DNA of 64,000 bases. Source: G965247265 sp965247265. Lineage in GTDB: Bacteria; Pseudomonadota; Gammaproteobacteria; UBA4575. Below the pieces are notes generated by a model. That model was given only the letters and a program-made list of their open reading frames with translations. It made no database searches and was not told where the DNA came from. Location of the stretch: positions 2,046,001 through 2,110,000 of the forward strand of contig OZ252002.1 of the NCBI GenBank assembly GCA_965247265.1, written 5' to 3'. Positions 1 to 9,528 of this stretch are shown here, one piece after another. A program made the translations under genes and the position numbers. Position 1 is the first letter of the stretch; each line of letters starts with the position of its first letter.

Positions 1-1
1 A

Positions 2-439
2 CGCAATCTTTCAATCCCCAATCCGAACTTGGCTAAAATTAAGGAAGCTCATCAACGGGGAAAAGACCGCTTTAAGATGGCACTTGAAGGATTTAATTTG
101 GACCCACAGGATGATACTTGTGCAGGTGAATTACCTCATCACAAACTTCAATGGCTAGCAATTTCAATGGTGTTAGCTGGGTTTCCAGATACGGTACTCA
201 TCGACGAACCGACTGCTGGTATGTCGCGTGATGAAACCGATCGTACCGTAGAGGTGTTGAAGCAGCTGAACGGCAATGGTCTAACCATTGTTGTCGTAGA
301 GCATGATATGCACTTTGTCAAAAGTATTGCTCAAAAAGTAACAGTGTTACACCAAGGTCGCATCTTTATGGAAGGAAACGTTGCTGAAATTACTGCGAAT
401 GAAGATGTGAAAAAAATCTATCTAGGACATGCTCACTAA
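2..439 (+). CDS. Urea/short-chain amide ABC transporter ATP-binding protein (UrtD/FmdE-like), C-terminal part
   Basis: The frame is open to the left edge, so the gene begins outside the window; only the last ~145 residues are present and the Walker A half is missing. Visible are Walker B (VLIDEP), the following AGMSRDET stretch typical of UrtD-type subunits, the switch histidine in VVVEHD, and the C-terminal VTVLHQGRI strand. The ABC signature, normally LSGGQ, reads LPHHK followed by LQWLAI; UrtD proteins also depart from the consensus here (LSHGQ followed by QWLEI). The gene lies 5 bp before a second ATPase and just upstream of an amidase. The substrate is therefore inferred to be urea or a short amide rather than a branched-chain amino acid; the family assignment is firmer than the substrate. 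Confidence 0.85.
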   Translation, partial: RNLSIPNPNLAKIKEAHQRGKDRFKMALEGFNLDPQDDTCAGELPHHKLQWLAISMVLAGFPDTVLIDEPTAGMSRDETDRTVEVLKQLNGNGLTIVVVEHDMHFVKSIAQKVTVLHQGRIFMEGNVAEITANEDVKKIYLGHAH

Positions 440-444
440 TTGTA

Positions 445-1152
445 ATGATGGATATATTGCTTGTCGAAAATGTAGTTGCTGGTTACCAAAGCGCAAATGT
501 TCTGCAAGGCGTGAGTATTTCGCTCTCCGAAGGCGAGATCGTTTCGGTAGTGGGTCGCAATGGCGTGGGTAAAACAACATTAGTTCGAACAATATTGGGC
601 CTGTTGGCTGCCCGTTCCGGTCGTATAGAGTTCACTGGCAAGGATATAACATCGGAGTCAGCAGATAATCGTGCAAGACAAGGTATTGGCTATGTCCCTC
701 AGGGTCGCGGAATTTTCCCCGGTCTTACCGTACAGGATAATTTGTGTATGGGTGGATTCATCGGCTCTAAAAAAAGCAACCTTGATTTTGAACCAGTATT
801 TAAAAACTTTCCCTTTTTAAAAGAACGTTTACACCAGAGAGGCGGGACGCTGAGTGGCGGACAACAAGAAATGCTTGCCATAGCTCGTGCACTTATTAAC
901 CAGCCTAAACTATTACTATTGGATGAACCAAGCGATGGTGTGCAACCTAGTATTGTAGAAGAAATTGGACAGTTTCTACTGCAACTCAAAGATACCGGCG
1001 GTGTTACGGTTTTATTGGTTGAACAAAATTTTGACTTACTTCAAACCGTATCTGACCGTGCCTATGCGATGGAAAAAGGTGTTGTAGCCGATACCTTAAG
1101 TAACGAAGATATTAGTAATGATGAAATTCTAGCTGCGCATATTGCTGTGTAA
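445..1152 (+). CDS. Urea/short-chain amide ABC transporter ATP-binding protein (UrtE/FmdF/LivF-like)
   Basis: A complete 235-residue ABC ATPase of the HAAT (branched-chain amino acid/urea/amide) class. Walker A is GRNGVGKT (residues 37-44), the Q-loop region reads YVPQGRGIFP, the signature LSGGQ is at 136-140, Walker B LLLLDEP at 156-162, and the H-loop position reads LLVEQN as in LivF/UrtE proteins. It pairs with the preceding UrtD-like ATPase, 5 bp away, as the two cytoplasmic motor subunits of one importer; permease and binding-protein genes should lie left of the window. Two adjacent ATG codons could start it. The acetamidase/formamidase 49 bp downstream suggests the imported amide is hydrolysed in the cell, as in Methylophilus fmd clusters. 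UrtE versus FmdF cannot be decided without the missing genes. Confidence 0.9.
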   Translation: MMDILLVENVVAGYQSANVLQGVSISLSEGEIVSVVGRNGVGKTTLVRTILGLLAARSGRIEFTGKDITSESADNRARQGIGYVPQGRGIFPGLTVQDNLCMGGFIGSKKSNLDFEPVFKNFPFLKERLHQRGGTLSGGQQEMLAIARALINQPKLLLLDEPSDGVQPSIVEEIGQFLLQLKDTGGVTVLLVEQNFDLLQTVSDRAYAMEKGVVADTLSNEDISNDEILAAHIAV

Positions 1153-1201
1153 CTATATTTATTAATAAAGTAATTTTAAAGAAACATAAGAGGTAACAGT
1201 T

Positions 1202-2215
1202 ATGGAAATGATAATTCGACAATATCCTAACGACTGGGTACATGACTCAATTATGTATAAAAAAGGCGTAGGCAAGGGATCAAGTGGAGTAACACATCAC
1301 TTAACCGAAGATGTACAAGGAACCTATATTTACACTATGGGACCTTATTCCGATCCAGTTATGACCATTAAGCCAGGTGATCAAGTCGTTGTTGAAACAC
1401 GTGATGCATTTGAGGGTGCAATTAAATCGGAACAGGATAAACCTTCTGAATTATTAAAATTGCCATTTTTAAATCCTCAAGCCGGACCCATTATGATAGA
1501 GGGTGCTGAGCCGGGAGATGCTGTTGCAGTTCATATTGAATCCATGGTTCCGCGCGGACCTAAACCTCAGGGAACCTGCTGCATGATTAAGGAGTTTGGC
1601 GCCTTAACGGGTACCTATTACACCGCAACACTAAATGATCCTTTACCCGAAAAAGTTCGCAAAGTTGACATCGATGAACAAAGCGTTTACTGGAGTGACA
1701 AAATTACACTCCCCTATCGACCTCATATTGGCACCTTGTCATTATCACCAGAAATTGATTCTATTAATTCACTTACACCAGATAACCACGGCGGTAATAT
1801 GGATCTGCCTGATATGGGTCCCGGCACAATTACTTATCTTCCTGTTCGCTCTCCAGGTGGACGTCTATTTATTGGTGATGCACATGCGTGCCAAGGTGAT
1901 GGCGAAGTGTGTGGAGTTGCTGTGGAATATCCAACCGTTACCACCATCACTGTAGATTTAATAAAAGGCTATACAATTGAGTGGCCACGACTTGAAGCTG
2001 ATGATTTCATTATGGGCATTGGAAGCACACGCCCACTCGAAGATGCCACCCGAATTGCTTACCGAGAGCTAATATATTGGCTTGAAAATGAATACGGCTT
2101 CGATCGTTGGGATGCTTACATGATGCTGAGTCAATGTGGCAAAGTTCGTTTAGGTAATTTTGTAGATCCAAAATATACTGTAGGTGCGGCAATTCCTAAA
2201 AAGTATCTAATTTAA
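1202..2215 (+). CDS. fmdA: Acetamidase/formamidase family amidohydrolase
   Basis: This 337-residue protein matches the FmdA/AmdA family, zinc-dependent hydrolases that release ammonia from formamide, acetamide or related short amides. Seen in the sequence: an N-terminal beta-rich part with the PGDQVVVET segment, a GPIMIEGAEPGDAVAVHIE segment, a NHGGNMD motif near residue 195-200 and a GDAHACQGDGEVCG block that carries likely metal and active-site residues. Length fits the shorter members of the family. An AGAGGTAAC-type ribosome site precedes the ATG. It is the last gene of the transporter group, so it probably supplies ammonium from an imported amide. Exact substrate preference within the family is uncertain. 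Confidence 0.88.
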   Translation: MEMIIRQYPNDWVHDSIMYKKGVGKGSSGVTHHLTEDVQGTYIYTMGPYSDPVMTIKPGDQVVVETRDAFEGAIKSEQDKPSELLKLPFLNPQAGPIMIEGAEPGDAVAVHIESMVPRGPKPQGTCCMIKEFGALTGTYYTATLNDPLPEKVRKVDIDEQSVYWSDKITLPYRPHIGTLSLSPEIDSINSLTPDNHGGNMDLPDMGPGTITYLPVRSPGGRLFIGDAHACQGDGEVCGVAVEYPTVTTITVDLIKGYTIEWPRLEADDFIMGIGSTRPLEDATRIAYRELIYWLENEYGFDRWDAYMMLSQCGKVRLGNFVDPKYTVGAAIPKKYLI

Positions 2216-2249
2216 CAAATGCAACGTTGTTACTGGAAAGTATTAATTT

Positions 2250-3425
2250 TTATTTAAAAAGCATATCAGGACCTAAGTCCTTTATTGAACAGCACCCAAG
2301 CTGACCCAGTGCGCGATCAATCTCTGTAGTCAAAATTGAAAGCGCATGATCGACACCAGCTTCGCCCCCGGCGGCAAGCCCAAATAATGTTGCGCGTCCA
2401 ATCATTACAGCATGGGCGCCAAGAGCCATTGCTTTTAAAACATCTGTTCCTCTTCTAAAACCACTATCTACAATAATAGTCATTTGATCACCCACTGTCC
2501 TTGATATTTCTGGTAGAGCTTCAATTGGAGAAATACAACTATCAAGCTGTCGACCACCATGATTGCTGACAATCACGCCGTCACAGCCTAGCTCCTTTGC
2601 GCGTATGGCATCAGCTGAATTCAAAATACCTTTTACTACTAGTTTATTTGGCCATTTTTCACGTAACCATTCAACATCATGCCAAGAAATTGTCGGTGAA
2701 AATAATTTTGGGAATACAGCTACTCCGCCACTCGCGCTTTTTGCTTCGGGGGGCATAAACTCAACTATATTTTTAAATTGAGGTACGCCATGTGGCACTA
2801 ACACATCAAATATCCAGCGCGGATGCCTTGCCACGTCAATTAAATTACGTAACGTGAGTTTAGCGGGTGCTCGATAGTTACGCTGATCCCATTCGCGATT
2901 TCCAAAAACATTTGCATCAGATGTAAACACAAGTGTTTCATAGCCCGCATCTTCTGCTCGCTCAAGAATATTTCGCGTAATATCACGCTCAGTCATAATG
3001 TATAACTGCATCCATAGCCGCCCACCAGCTTCCTGCACAACGTCTTCCAAACTCGAGTTTGAAACCATGCTCAAGCAAAATGGAAGTCCATATGTTTTTG
3101 CTGCAGACGCTAGCGCCACATCGGCATGATGATGAATCATGCCATTTAGCCCAGTAGGTGCAATAATTAGAGGAGAATTTGACTCTTGGTCAAATAAATT
3201 AATTCGTTGGTGTCGACTGCTTGTATCCACGAGCGTTTTGGGAATTAAACGTATCGCTTTTAAAGCTTCCCTATTCCAACCAAGCGTGCCTTCATCTTCT
3301 GCACCGCCTTCTACATATTCAAGTGCAAAATTTGGAATGCGATTGCGTGCAATATAGTACAATTCTTCTATAGATTTTGCATTTCTAAAATTCTTACCAG
3401 AATAAAATTTACGCTTTTGCGACAT
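2250..3425 (-). CDS. FMN-dependent alpha-hydroxy-acid dehydrogenase/oxidase
   Basis: A 391-residue TIM-barrel flavoprotein of the LldD/MdlB/glycolate oxidase family, which oxidises 2-hydroxy acids (lactate, glycolate, mandelate) to 2-keto acids. Family marks visible are IIAPTG (88-92), the FMN-contacting WMQLY (138-142), the VVKG lysine near 265, and the active-site SNHGGRQLD (287-295) with catalytic His289; DSGFRRGTDV and GRATLFGL follow as FMN phosphate-binding elements. There is no signal peptide; membrane association as in LldD/MdlB is possible but not evident. It is convergent with fmdA and divergent from gdhA. Substrate cannot be chosen from sequence alone: lactate, mandelate and glycolate enzymes share these motifs. 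Confidence 0.88.
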   Translation of the reverse strand: MSQKRKFYSGKNFRNAKSIEELYYIARNRIPNFALEYVEGGAEDEGTLGWNREALKAIRLIPKTLVDTSSRHQRINLFDQESNSPLIIAPTGLNGMIHHHADVALASAAKTYGLPFCLSMVSNSSLEDVVQEAGGRLWMQLYIMTERDITRNILERAEDAGYETLVFTSDANVFGNREWDQRNYRAPAKLTLRNLIDVARHPRWIFDVLVPHGVPQFKNIVEFMPPEAKSASGGVAVFPKLFSPTISWHDVEWLREKWPNKLVVKGILNSADAIRAKELGCDGVIVSNHGGRQLDSCISPIEALPEISRTVGDQMTIIVDSGFRRGTDVLKAMALGAHAVMIGRATLFGLAAGGEAGVDHALSILTTEIDRALGQLGCCSIKDLGPDMLFK

Positions 3426-3707
3426 TCAATTGAGTGCTTAATATTATTTATCCGGTAATTGTACATGTATAGTACGTATTACACGTTGTTTAATTTACCT
3501 TGTGATATATATAAATAATCAACAAATTAGCAAATAAAGTATATAAATTTGCTTAGTAATTATGAATTAAATACGTTTGTCATAACCTTCTTATATGTTG
3601 TTGTCTGGAGAACCCATTAAAATTTTGTTCCATAAAATTTAAAACTATTTGAGTAATGATATAATAATTTCTATTAATTTAATTTCCCTCTTACTTGGAT
3701 AACATTA
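3426..3707. other. AT-rich divergent intergenic region
   Basis: This 282-bp spacer separates the divergent hydroxy-acid dehydrogenase and glutamate dehydrogenase genes and must hold both promoters. It is very AT-rich. An imperfect dyad around 3460-3480 (GTACATG/TAGTAC) is the only symmetry I noticed; no riboswitch-like fold or small gene was seen. Confidence 0.4.
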
Positions 3708-5120
3708 ATGGCCCAATCATTTCTACAAAGTGTAAATCGTTCTTATGATCGAAGTGCGCAAATATTAAACCTGCCCGAAGGACTTTCTAAACAAATAAAG
3801 CTCTGTAATTCTGTTTACAAAGTTCGCTTTTCTGTAAAAATAGATAATCAACATCATGTCTTTACAGGTTGGCGTGCAAACCACAGTGAACATCGTTTAC
3901 CTGTAAAAGGCGGTCTTCGATATGCGCCTATTGTGGACCAGGAAGAAGTTGAAGCGTTGGCAGCTTTAATGTCTTACAAGTGTGCTGTTGTAGACATACC
4001 CTTTGGTGGTGCGAAAGGTGGGCTTCGAATCAATCCAAAAGCGTATACTGTTGATCAGCTTGAAAAAATTACACGGCGCTTTACTCAAGAACTTGCACAA
4101 AAAGGATACATTTCTCCAAGTCTAAACGTGCCGGCTCCTGATATGGGAACAAGCGAGCGAGAAATGGCCTGGATTGCCGATACCTATCGTACACTGGAAC
4201 CGGAAAATTTAAATTCACTAGCATGTGTTACTGGAAAACCCGTTACACAAGGTGGGATTGTTGGTCGAGCAGAAGCGACAGGACGAGGGCTACAATTTGG
4301 ACTGCAAGAATTCTTTAGACATCCGGAAGATGTTAAAAGCTGTGGACTCAAAGGTGGTCTTGAAGGTAAACGTGTAGCCATACAAGGTTTAGGGAACGTT
4401 GGATATGCGGCAGCTAAACATCTAGTAAAAGATGATGGCGTTAAAATTATTGGTATCGCGGTACACGATGGAGCTGTAGTACATGAAAATGGACTTGATG
4501 TGAACAGTGTTCATGCATATATAAAAGAGCATGGAGGAATTACAGGCTATCGAGACGGTACGTACTTAACACAATCTGCGCAAGTGCTCGAAATTGATTG
4601 CGACATTCTAATTCCGGCAGCAATTGAAGGGCAAATTACCAAAGATAATGCAACTCGTATTCGCGCACCGCTGATTGCAGAAGGTGCAAATGGCCCAACG
4701 ACATTTGAAGCTGACGCAATATTAACTGCAATGGGAAAAGTTGTAATTCCAGATATCTATTTGAATGCAGGTGGAGTGACTGTTTCATATTTTGAATGGA
4801 TTAAAAATATTTCTCATATTCGATTTGGAAGAGTGGAACGTCGACTCGATGAAGTGCGGGGAAATTGTATTGTAAATCTTATTGAATCGATGGTTGGAAA
4901 ACCTGTTCCGAAAAATATAGTAGAAAGTTTACGTTTTGATGTAGATGAGCTTGATCTTATTAATTCTGGCTTAGAAGATACCATGCGAACCGCATATCAG
5001 CTTATACAGGAAACCTGGAGAAATCGGGATAATATACCTGATTTACGTACTGCAGCCTATGTGGTTGCGATAGAAAAAATCGCGCGGTATTACCAAGAGA
5101 TGGCGGGCAATAATCACTAA
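3708..5120 (+). CDS. gdhA: Glu/Leu/Phe/Val-type dehydrogenase, probably glutamate dehydrogenase
   Basis: A 470-residue amino-acid dehydrogenase interconverting glutamate with 2-oxoglutarate and ammonium. The substrate domain has RLPVKGGLRYAP (63-74), the K91 region and the catalytic PFGGAKGG (98-105, Lys103). The Rossmann domain has GLGNVGYAAAK around residue 226, and AEGANGPTT follows in the C-terminal half. The length is closer to the 410-470 residue hexameric enzymes than to the very large NAD-GDH. Cofactor preference cannot be assigned. It stands alone with its own promoter region; next to the amidase it would fit ammonium assimilation, but no regulatory link is visible. Leucine or phenylalanine dehydrogenase is less likely because those enzymes are shorter. 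Confidence 0.88.
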   Translation: MAQSFLQSVNRSYDRSAQILNLPEGLSKQIKLCNSVYKVRFSVKIDNQHHVFTGWRANHSEHRLPVKGGLRYAPIVDQEEVEALAALMSYKCAVVDIPFGGAKGGLRINPKAYTVDQLEKITRRFTQELAQKGYISPSLNVPAPDMGTSEREMAWIADTYRTLEPENLNSLACVTGKPVTQGGIVGRAEATGRGLQFGLQEFFRHPEDVKSCGLKGGLEGKRVAIQGLGNVGYAAAKHLVKDDGVKIIGIAVHDGAVVHENGLDVNSVHAYIKEHGGITGYRDGTYLTQSAQVLEIDCDILIPAAIEGQITKDNATRIRAPLIAEGANGPTTFEADAILTAMGKVVIPDIYLNAGGVTVSYFEWIKNISHIRFGRVERRLDEVRGNCIVNLIESMVGKPVPKNIVESLRFDVDELDLINSGLEDTMRTAYQLIQETWRNRDNIPDLRTAAYVVAIEKIARYYQEMAGNNH

Positions 5121-5152
5121 TATAAAGGCATTAAACGTACATCTTCAGGTAA

Positions 5153-5782
5153 TTAATTTTCAGGTAGACCAACAATATCTACATCACTCGTTGCTTTAAA
5201 CACAAAATACTCGGATGGAAAGTTCACGTTCATTTTTAAGTCTACAAATTCAATAATTGTTTTTTGTGAAAAATGGTCATAAAGCTCCATCTTTTTAATG
5301 CCGTGTTTGCTTAACCCAATATTTATTAAGTTAAATTCAGTATCTTTAACTAACGGTACTAGCTTCACCCAATTAAGACCATCCCTGGTCGCGACTTCCA
5401 TAATTTCAAAATCTTGATCTAAGGGTCGAATATTAGTTAGCAGCATAATCGGCGCATTGCCTAAAGCATCTTCAATGGGTTTTGCCGTTGCTTGCATGAG
5501 TTCTTCATCGTAAATCCATAAATACTCCCCATCTGCAAGAATGAGTTGCGGAAACGGCTTTGTATATTGCCAACGAAAACGTCCAGGCTTATCTAAAGCA
5601 ATATCACCTGATGAATCTTGAATGACTTCACCATCTTCATCTAAAACAGTTTGCTTAAAATATCCTTCAAAAGAATCTACTCTAGTAAGAAAATCATCAA
5701 GTTGCTGAATTGCTTCGCCACCGTGGCTTGGTAGAGAATACGCAAGTAAACAGATAATTATAATTCTAAGCTGCCACATCAT
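5153..5782 (-). CDS. lolA: Outer-membrane lipoprotein carrier protein LolA
   Basis: LolA is the periplasmic chaperone that accepts lipoproteins from LolCDE and passes them to LolB at the outer membrane. The 209-residue product has a signal peptide (hydrophobic residues ~5-17), then the LolA pattern: an amphipathic N-terminal helix (AIQQLDDFLTRVDSFEGYF), FKQTVLDEDGE, the conserved KPGRFRWQY stretch and the DGEYLWIYD strand. It lies 102 bp downstream of ftsK on the same strand, the usual ftsK-lolA order of gammaproteobacteria. rarA, often next, is not present; gdhA is convergent instead. Identification is confident from motif order plus context. Confidence 0.92.
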   Translation of the reverse strand: MMWQLRIIIICLLAYSLPSHGGEAIQQLDDFLTRVDSFEGYFKQTVLDEDGEVIQDSSGDIALDKPGRFRWQYTKPFPQLILADGEYLWIYDEELMQATAKPIEDALGNAPIMLLTNIRPLDQDFEIMEVATRDGLNWVKLVPLVKDTEFNLINIGLSKHGIKKMELYDHFSQKTIIEFVDLKMNVNFPSEYFVFKATSDVDIVGLPEN

Positions 5783-5884
5783 CGAGAATTCCTAATACTT
5801 AATACTTTGACTGCTGATATTTAGATAAATTCAACAGTATTAGTGACTGATGAGATATATAATTGTAAATCGCTTTTGTGAATC

Positions 5885-8191
5885 TTATATAGGTGGGGGT
5901 GCAATAACCTCGCGCGACCCATTAGACTGTACCGCACTGACTACACCACTGTCTTCCATTTCTTCTATCATTTTTGCTGCACGGTTATAGCCTACTTTCA
6001 AACGTCTTTGTAAATATGAAATAGAAGCTTTACGTGTGTCTGTCACAATAACAACGGCCTCATCATAAAGTGGATCTAAATCATCTTCATTACGACGATC
6101 AAGTGGTTCTAGACCCGGTATGGCATCTTTACCATTTATTGGGTCTTGTGTGATCTCTTCTAAATATGCCGGTTCACATTTTTGTTTTAAAAATGCGACT
6201 ACTTTATGTACTTCTTCATCAGAAACAAAAGCGCCATGCACACGATCGGGTAGCGATGTGCCGGGTGGAAGATACAACATATCACCATGACCAAGTAATT
6301 GTTCAGCACCCATTTGGTCTAAGATTGTACGTGAATCAACCTTAGATGAAACTTGAAATGCAATTCGAGACGGAATATTTGCCTTAATCAAGCCTGTTAT
6401 GACATCAACGGAGGGACGCTGCGTTGCCAAAATCAAATGAATGCCTGCTGCCCTTGCCTTTTGTGCAATGCGAGCGATGAGTTCTTCAACTTTTTTACCT
6501 ACAACCATCATCATGTCGGCAAACTCATCCACAATAATTACGATACTGGGTAACGCACAAATCTCTTCGGGCTTCACAGGTTCAAGACCTTCAATTGTTT
6601 CTAAATTTGCAAGTGGGTCAAGGATTGGTTCGCCCTCGTCAATGGCTTGCTGAACTTTAGTGTTATAGCCATGAATGTTGCGCACTCCTAATGCTGACAT
6701 TAAACGATAACGCCGCTCCATTTCTGCTAGACACCAACGCAATGCGTTTGCAGCTTCTTTCATATCGGTTACAACTGGTGATAATAGATGTGGCACTCCC
6801 TCATAAACAGCAAGCTCTAGCATTTTTGGATCAATCAAAATCATGCGTACTTGTTGAGGAGTGGCTTTATATAAAAGGCTTAATATCATCGCATTCAGCG
6901 CAACAGACTTTCCTGCCCCTGTTGTACCCGCCACAAGCAAATGTGGCATTTTGGCAAGGTCAGTCACAACTGGCCGACCATTAATATCCTTACCGAGCCC
7001 CAGTGTTAAAGGTGATTGTGCATCATCATAGATTTCAGATTGCAATACATCACTAAGCACCACTAACTCTCGGTGCTCATTAGGTATTTCAATTCCAATA
7101 CAGGATTTACCAGGAATAACTTCTACAACTCGTACACTTATTACTGAAAGTGCGCGTGCTAAATCTTTAGCTAAATTAGAAACTTTACTGACCTTTACTC
7201 CCGCAGCAAGCTGAGCTTCAAATCGTGTAATTACGGGTCCAGGATGCACCTCTATAACCTCTGCATCTATAGCAAAATCGAGCAGTTTCAACTCAAGCTG
7301 GCGCGACATCGCCTCTAGTGCTTCGTTAGAGTAACCTTTGGATGTATCAATTACTTTGTCTAGTATTGACACTGGTGGCAAGTCAGTTGCCGTCGCTGCA
7401 TTGAAAAGTGGTATTTGACGCTCACGCTCAATCCGTTCGCTGGGTTCAATGTCTTTTATTATGGGTTCTATTCTCGGTCGTGAACGCTTTTTAATTTTTA
7501 TTTTAGTTTCCTTGACAAGGTCTTCACGTTCGAACTTAGCTTGCTTGCCCAAATACTCTTCTTTCAATACACAAAACTGTTGCCAAGCAAAAGAACTCAT
7601 TTTCAGGGTGTATTTTCCTGTAATGTCTACAAGCCATAACCAGGAAAAACTCGAAAATATAGTGATACCTGCAAAAAACAACGCCATTAATAAGAGCGTT
7701 GCTCCCACAAAGCTAAATACCATAACAAAGCTGCTGCCTGTCAACTGACCAAGTATTCCACCTGCGAAACTGGGTAAAAACCCAGAATTGAAATGCAGGG
7801 TTGCAAGCCCGCAGCCTGCACACAAGGTTAATAAAAATCCAGCCCAACGAATGCCAAGCGTTCGGTAGTCAATGTCACCATTTTCTAATTTACCTTGAAA
7901 TAATAGCCAACCACTATAAGCGACCATCAATGGTGCTAAATAAGCAAGAAAACCAAATAAAAAGAAAAACAAGTCAGCGAAATAAGCCCCTGCTTTGCCG
8001 CCTAGGTTATACACAATGTGTTTGCTGCCCGTATGCGTCCACCCTGGATCAGCGGGATTGTAAGAAAGTAGCGCAACCATAAAATAGGCGCCAACGGCCA
8101 CCAATACGACCAATGCGCTTTCACGCAGTCCTTTCAGTAAGCTAAGGTTAAATTCTACACTTGGTGCTTTTTTGAGTGTTGCCTGTCTCAA
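5885..8191 (-). CDS. ftsK: DNA translocase FtsK
   Basis: FtsK couples septation to chromosome segregation by pumping DNA toward dif at the division site. The 768-residue product starts with four or five membrane helices (residues ~25-190), followed by a short charged linker (~220-270) rather than the long linker of E. coli FtsK. The motor domain has Walker A AGTTGAGKS near residue 422, Walker B IVIIVDEFADMM and the RIAFQVSSKVDSRTILD segment, and a C-terminal winged-helix gamma domain (~700-760, DSGVVSAVQ) recognises KOPS DNA. The start codon is TTG, with an AAGGA element about 12 nt upstream; the next in-frame ATG would remove the first membrane segment. It is divergent from trxB and upstream of lolA. 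Confidence 0.95.
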   Translation of the reverse strand: MRQATLKKAPSVEFNLSLLKGLRESALVVLVAVGAYFMVALLSYNPADPGWTHTGSKHIVYNLGGKAGAYFADLFFFLFGFLAYLAPLMVAYSGWLLFQGKLENGDIDYRTLGIRWAGFLLTLCAGCGLATLHFNSGFLPSFAGGILGQLTGSSFVMVFSFVGATLLLMALFFAGITIFSSFSWLWLVDITGKYTLKMSSFAWQQFCVLKEEYLGKQAKFEREDLVKETKIKIKKRSRPRIEPIIKDIEPSERIERERQIPLFNAATATDLPPVSILDKVIDTSKGYSNEALEAMSRQLELKLLDFAIDAEVIEVHPGPVITRFEAQLAAGVKVSKVSNLAKDLARALSVISVRVVEVIPGKSCIGIEIPNEHRELVVLSDVLQSEIYDDAQSPLTLGLGKDINGRPVVTDLAKMPHLLVAGTTGAGKSVALNAMILSLLYKATPQQVRMILIDPKMLELAVYEGVPHLLSPVVTDMKEAANALRWCLAEMERRYRLMSALGVRNIHGYNTKVQQAIDEGEPILDPLANLETIEGLEPVKPEEICALPSIVIIVDEFADMMMVVGKKVEELIARIAQKARAAGIHLILATQRPSVDVITGLIKANIPSRIAFQVSSKVDSRTILDQMGAEQLLGHGDMLYLPPGTSLPDRVHGAFVSDEEVHKVVAFLKQKCEPAYLEEITQDPINGKDAIPGLEPLDRRNEDDLDPLYDEAVVIVTDTRKASISYLQRRLKVGYNRAAKMIEEMEDSGVVSAVQSNGSREVIAPPPI

Positions 8192-8549
8192 TATTATATA
8201 AATCCTTAAATATATATCTTAACTTATTGAATAATATAAAAACAATAAGTGTCTATTCCTATGATTTACCAATCATAAATATTTCGTTGGGACCAAACTT
8301 TTGTGAGTATTGTTATTTGAGAACTTGGAAAACCATGAACTTAGCCAAGCACCTTAATGTATATTGTTACCTCATTCATTCATGCATGTCCAATTTATCT
8401 TACTTTCAATGCGTACCATCCTTGAATTCTGTTAAATGCGCCCTTATTTAGTAGTATCCGATTCCACCCTTGGTAGGTAAAAAGAACATGGATAATTCAT
8501 TTAGAATTACCTCATTGAAAAGAGCAATTAGTTAACTAGAGGAACTACA
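8192..8549. other. Divergent ftsK/trxB intergenic region
   Basis: This 358-bp spacer carries the promoters of ftsK and trxB. No RNA gene or regulator gene is visible; lrp, which neighbours ftsK in many gammaproteobacteria, is absent. A 38-codon frame (8335-8451, plus) has no ribosome site and is probably chance. The trxB ribosome site (AGAGGA) lies just before 8550. Confidence 0.5.
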
Positions 8550-9509
8550 ATGGCTGAAAATCATCACTTTCGTCTGCTTATACTTGGGACTGGCCCTGCT
8601 GGATATACCGCGGCGATCTATGCCGCAAGAGCAAATTTGAAACCTGCCATCATCACAGGCCTCGAACAAGGTGGGCAATTGACCACTACAACTGACGTGG
8701 ATAACTGGCCGGGTGATGTAGAAGGTCTACAAGGGCCTGAGCTTATGGATAGAATGCTAAAGCATGTAGAGCGCTACAATACAGAAGTTATCTTTGATCA
8801 CATCCACACAACCGATCTATCAAAGAGTCCATTTGTGCTATCCGGTGACTCTGGAACCTATACGTGTGACTCACTTGTAATTGCTACCGGTGCGTCTGCT
8901 CAATATTTAGGTCTTCCCTCTGAAGAAGCCTTTAAAGGTAAAGGTGTATCGGCATGTGCAACCTGCGATGGTTTTTTCTATAAAGAAAAAAAAGTTGTTG
9001 TGATAGGAGGTGGGAATACTGCAACTGAAGAAGCTCTTTATTTATCAAATATCGCGAGCGAAGTAATATTGGTACATCGAAGAGATGCGCTTCGTAGTGA
9101 AAAGATACTGCAAGATAAGCTATTTGATAAAGAGAAAAATGGAAACGTTGCCATTAAGTGGAATCATACACTTGACGAGGTGCTAGGTGATGATACTGGT
9201 GTGACCGGAATTCGAATTAAAAGCACACTTGATAACTCAACTGAAGATATTGAGTTGAGCGGCGTATTTATAGCAATCGGTCATAGTCCTAACACGGGCA
9301 TTTTTGTAGAACAACTTGATATGAACGGTGGCTACATCAAAGTAAAAACAGGTCTAAAGGGTGATGCAACCGCTACCAGTATTCCAGGGGTTTTTGCCGC
9401 AGGTGATGTCATGGATCATGTATATCGTCAAGCCGTTACCTCTGCGGGTTCTGGCTGTATGGCTGCATTGGATGCAGAAAAGTATTTAGATGATCTAGAA
9501 AGTAGTTAA
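8550..9509 (+). CDS. trxB: Thioredoxin-disulfide reductase
   Basis: An NADPH- and FAD-dependent enzyme that reduces thioredoxin in the cytoplasm. The 319 residues show the FAD-binding LGTGPAGYTAA (about 12-21), the redox-active CATCDG (Cys136/Cys139), the NADPH-binding GGGNTATEEALYL and HRRDALR segments and the C-terminal GVFAAGDVMD motif; length is the usual ~315-320. An AGAGGA ribosome site precedes the ATG. Its downstream neighbour is a FemAB-like acyltransferase gene, and aat lies further on, a trxB-aat association common in gammaproteobacteria. No oddity was seen. Confidence 0.96.
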   Translation: MAENHHFRLLILGTGPAGYTAAIYAARANLKPAIITGLEQGGQLTTTTDVDNWPGDVEGLQGPELMDRMLKHVERYNTEVIFDHIHTTDLSKSPFVLSGDSGTYTCDSLVIATGASAQYLGLPSEEAFKGKGVSACATCDGFFYKEKKVVVIGGGNTATEEALYLSNIASEVILVHRRDALRSEKILQDKLFDKEKNGNVAIKWNHTLDEVLGDDTGVTGIRIKSTLDNSTEDIELSGVFIAIGHSPNTGIFVEQLDMNGGYIKVKTGLKGDATATSIPGVFAAGDVMDHVYRQAVTSAGSGCMAALDAEKYLDDLESS

Positions 9510-9528
9510 TCACCATTTCTGTAGCGCA

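Noticed and set aside
8335..8451. 38-codon frame in the ftsK/trxB spacer
   Set aside because: No Shine-Dalgarno site and no recognisable protein character.
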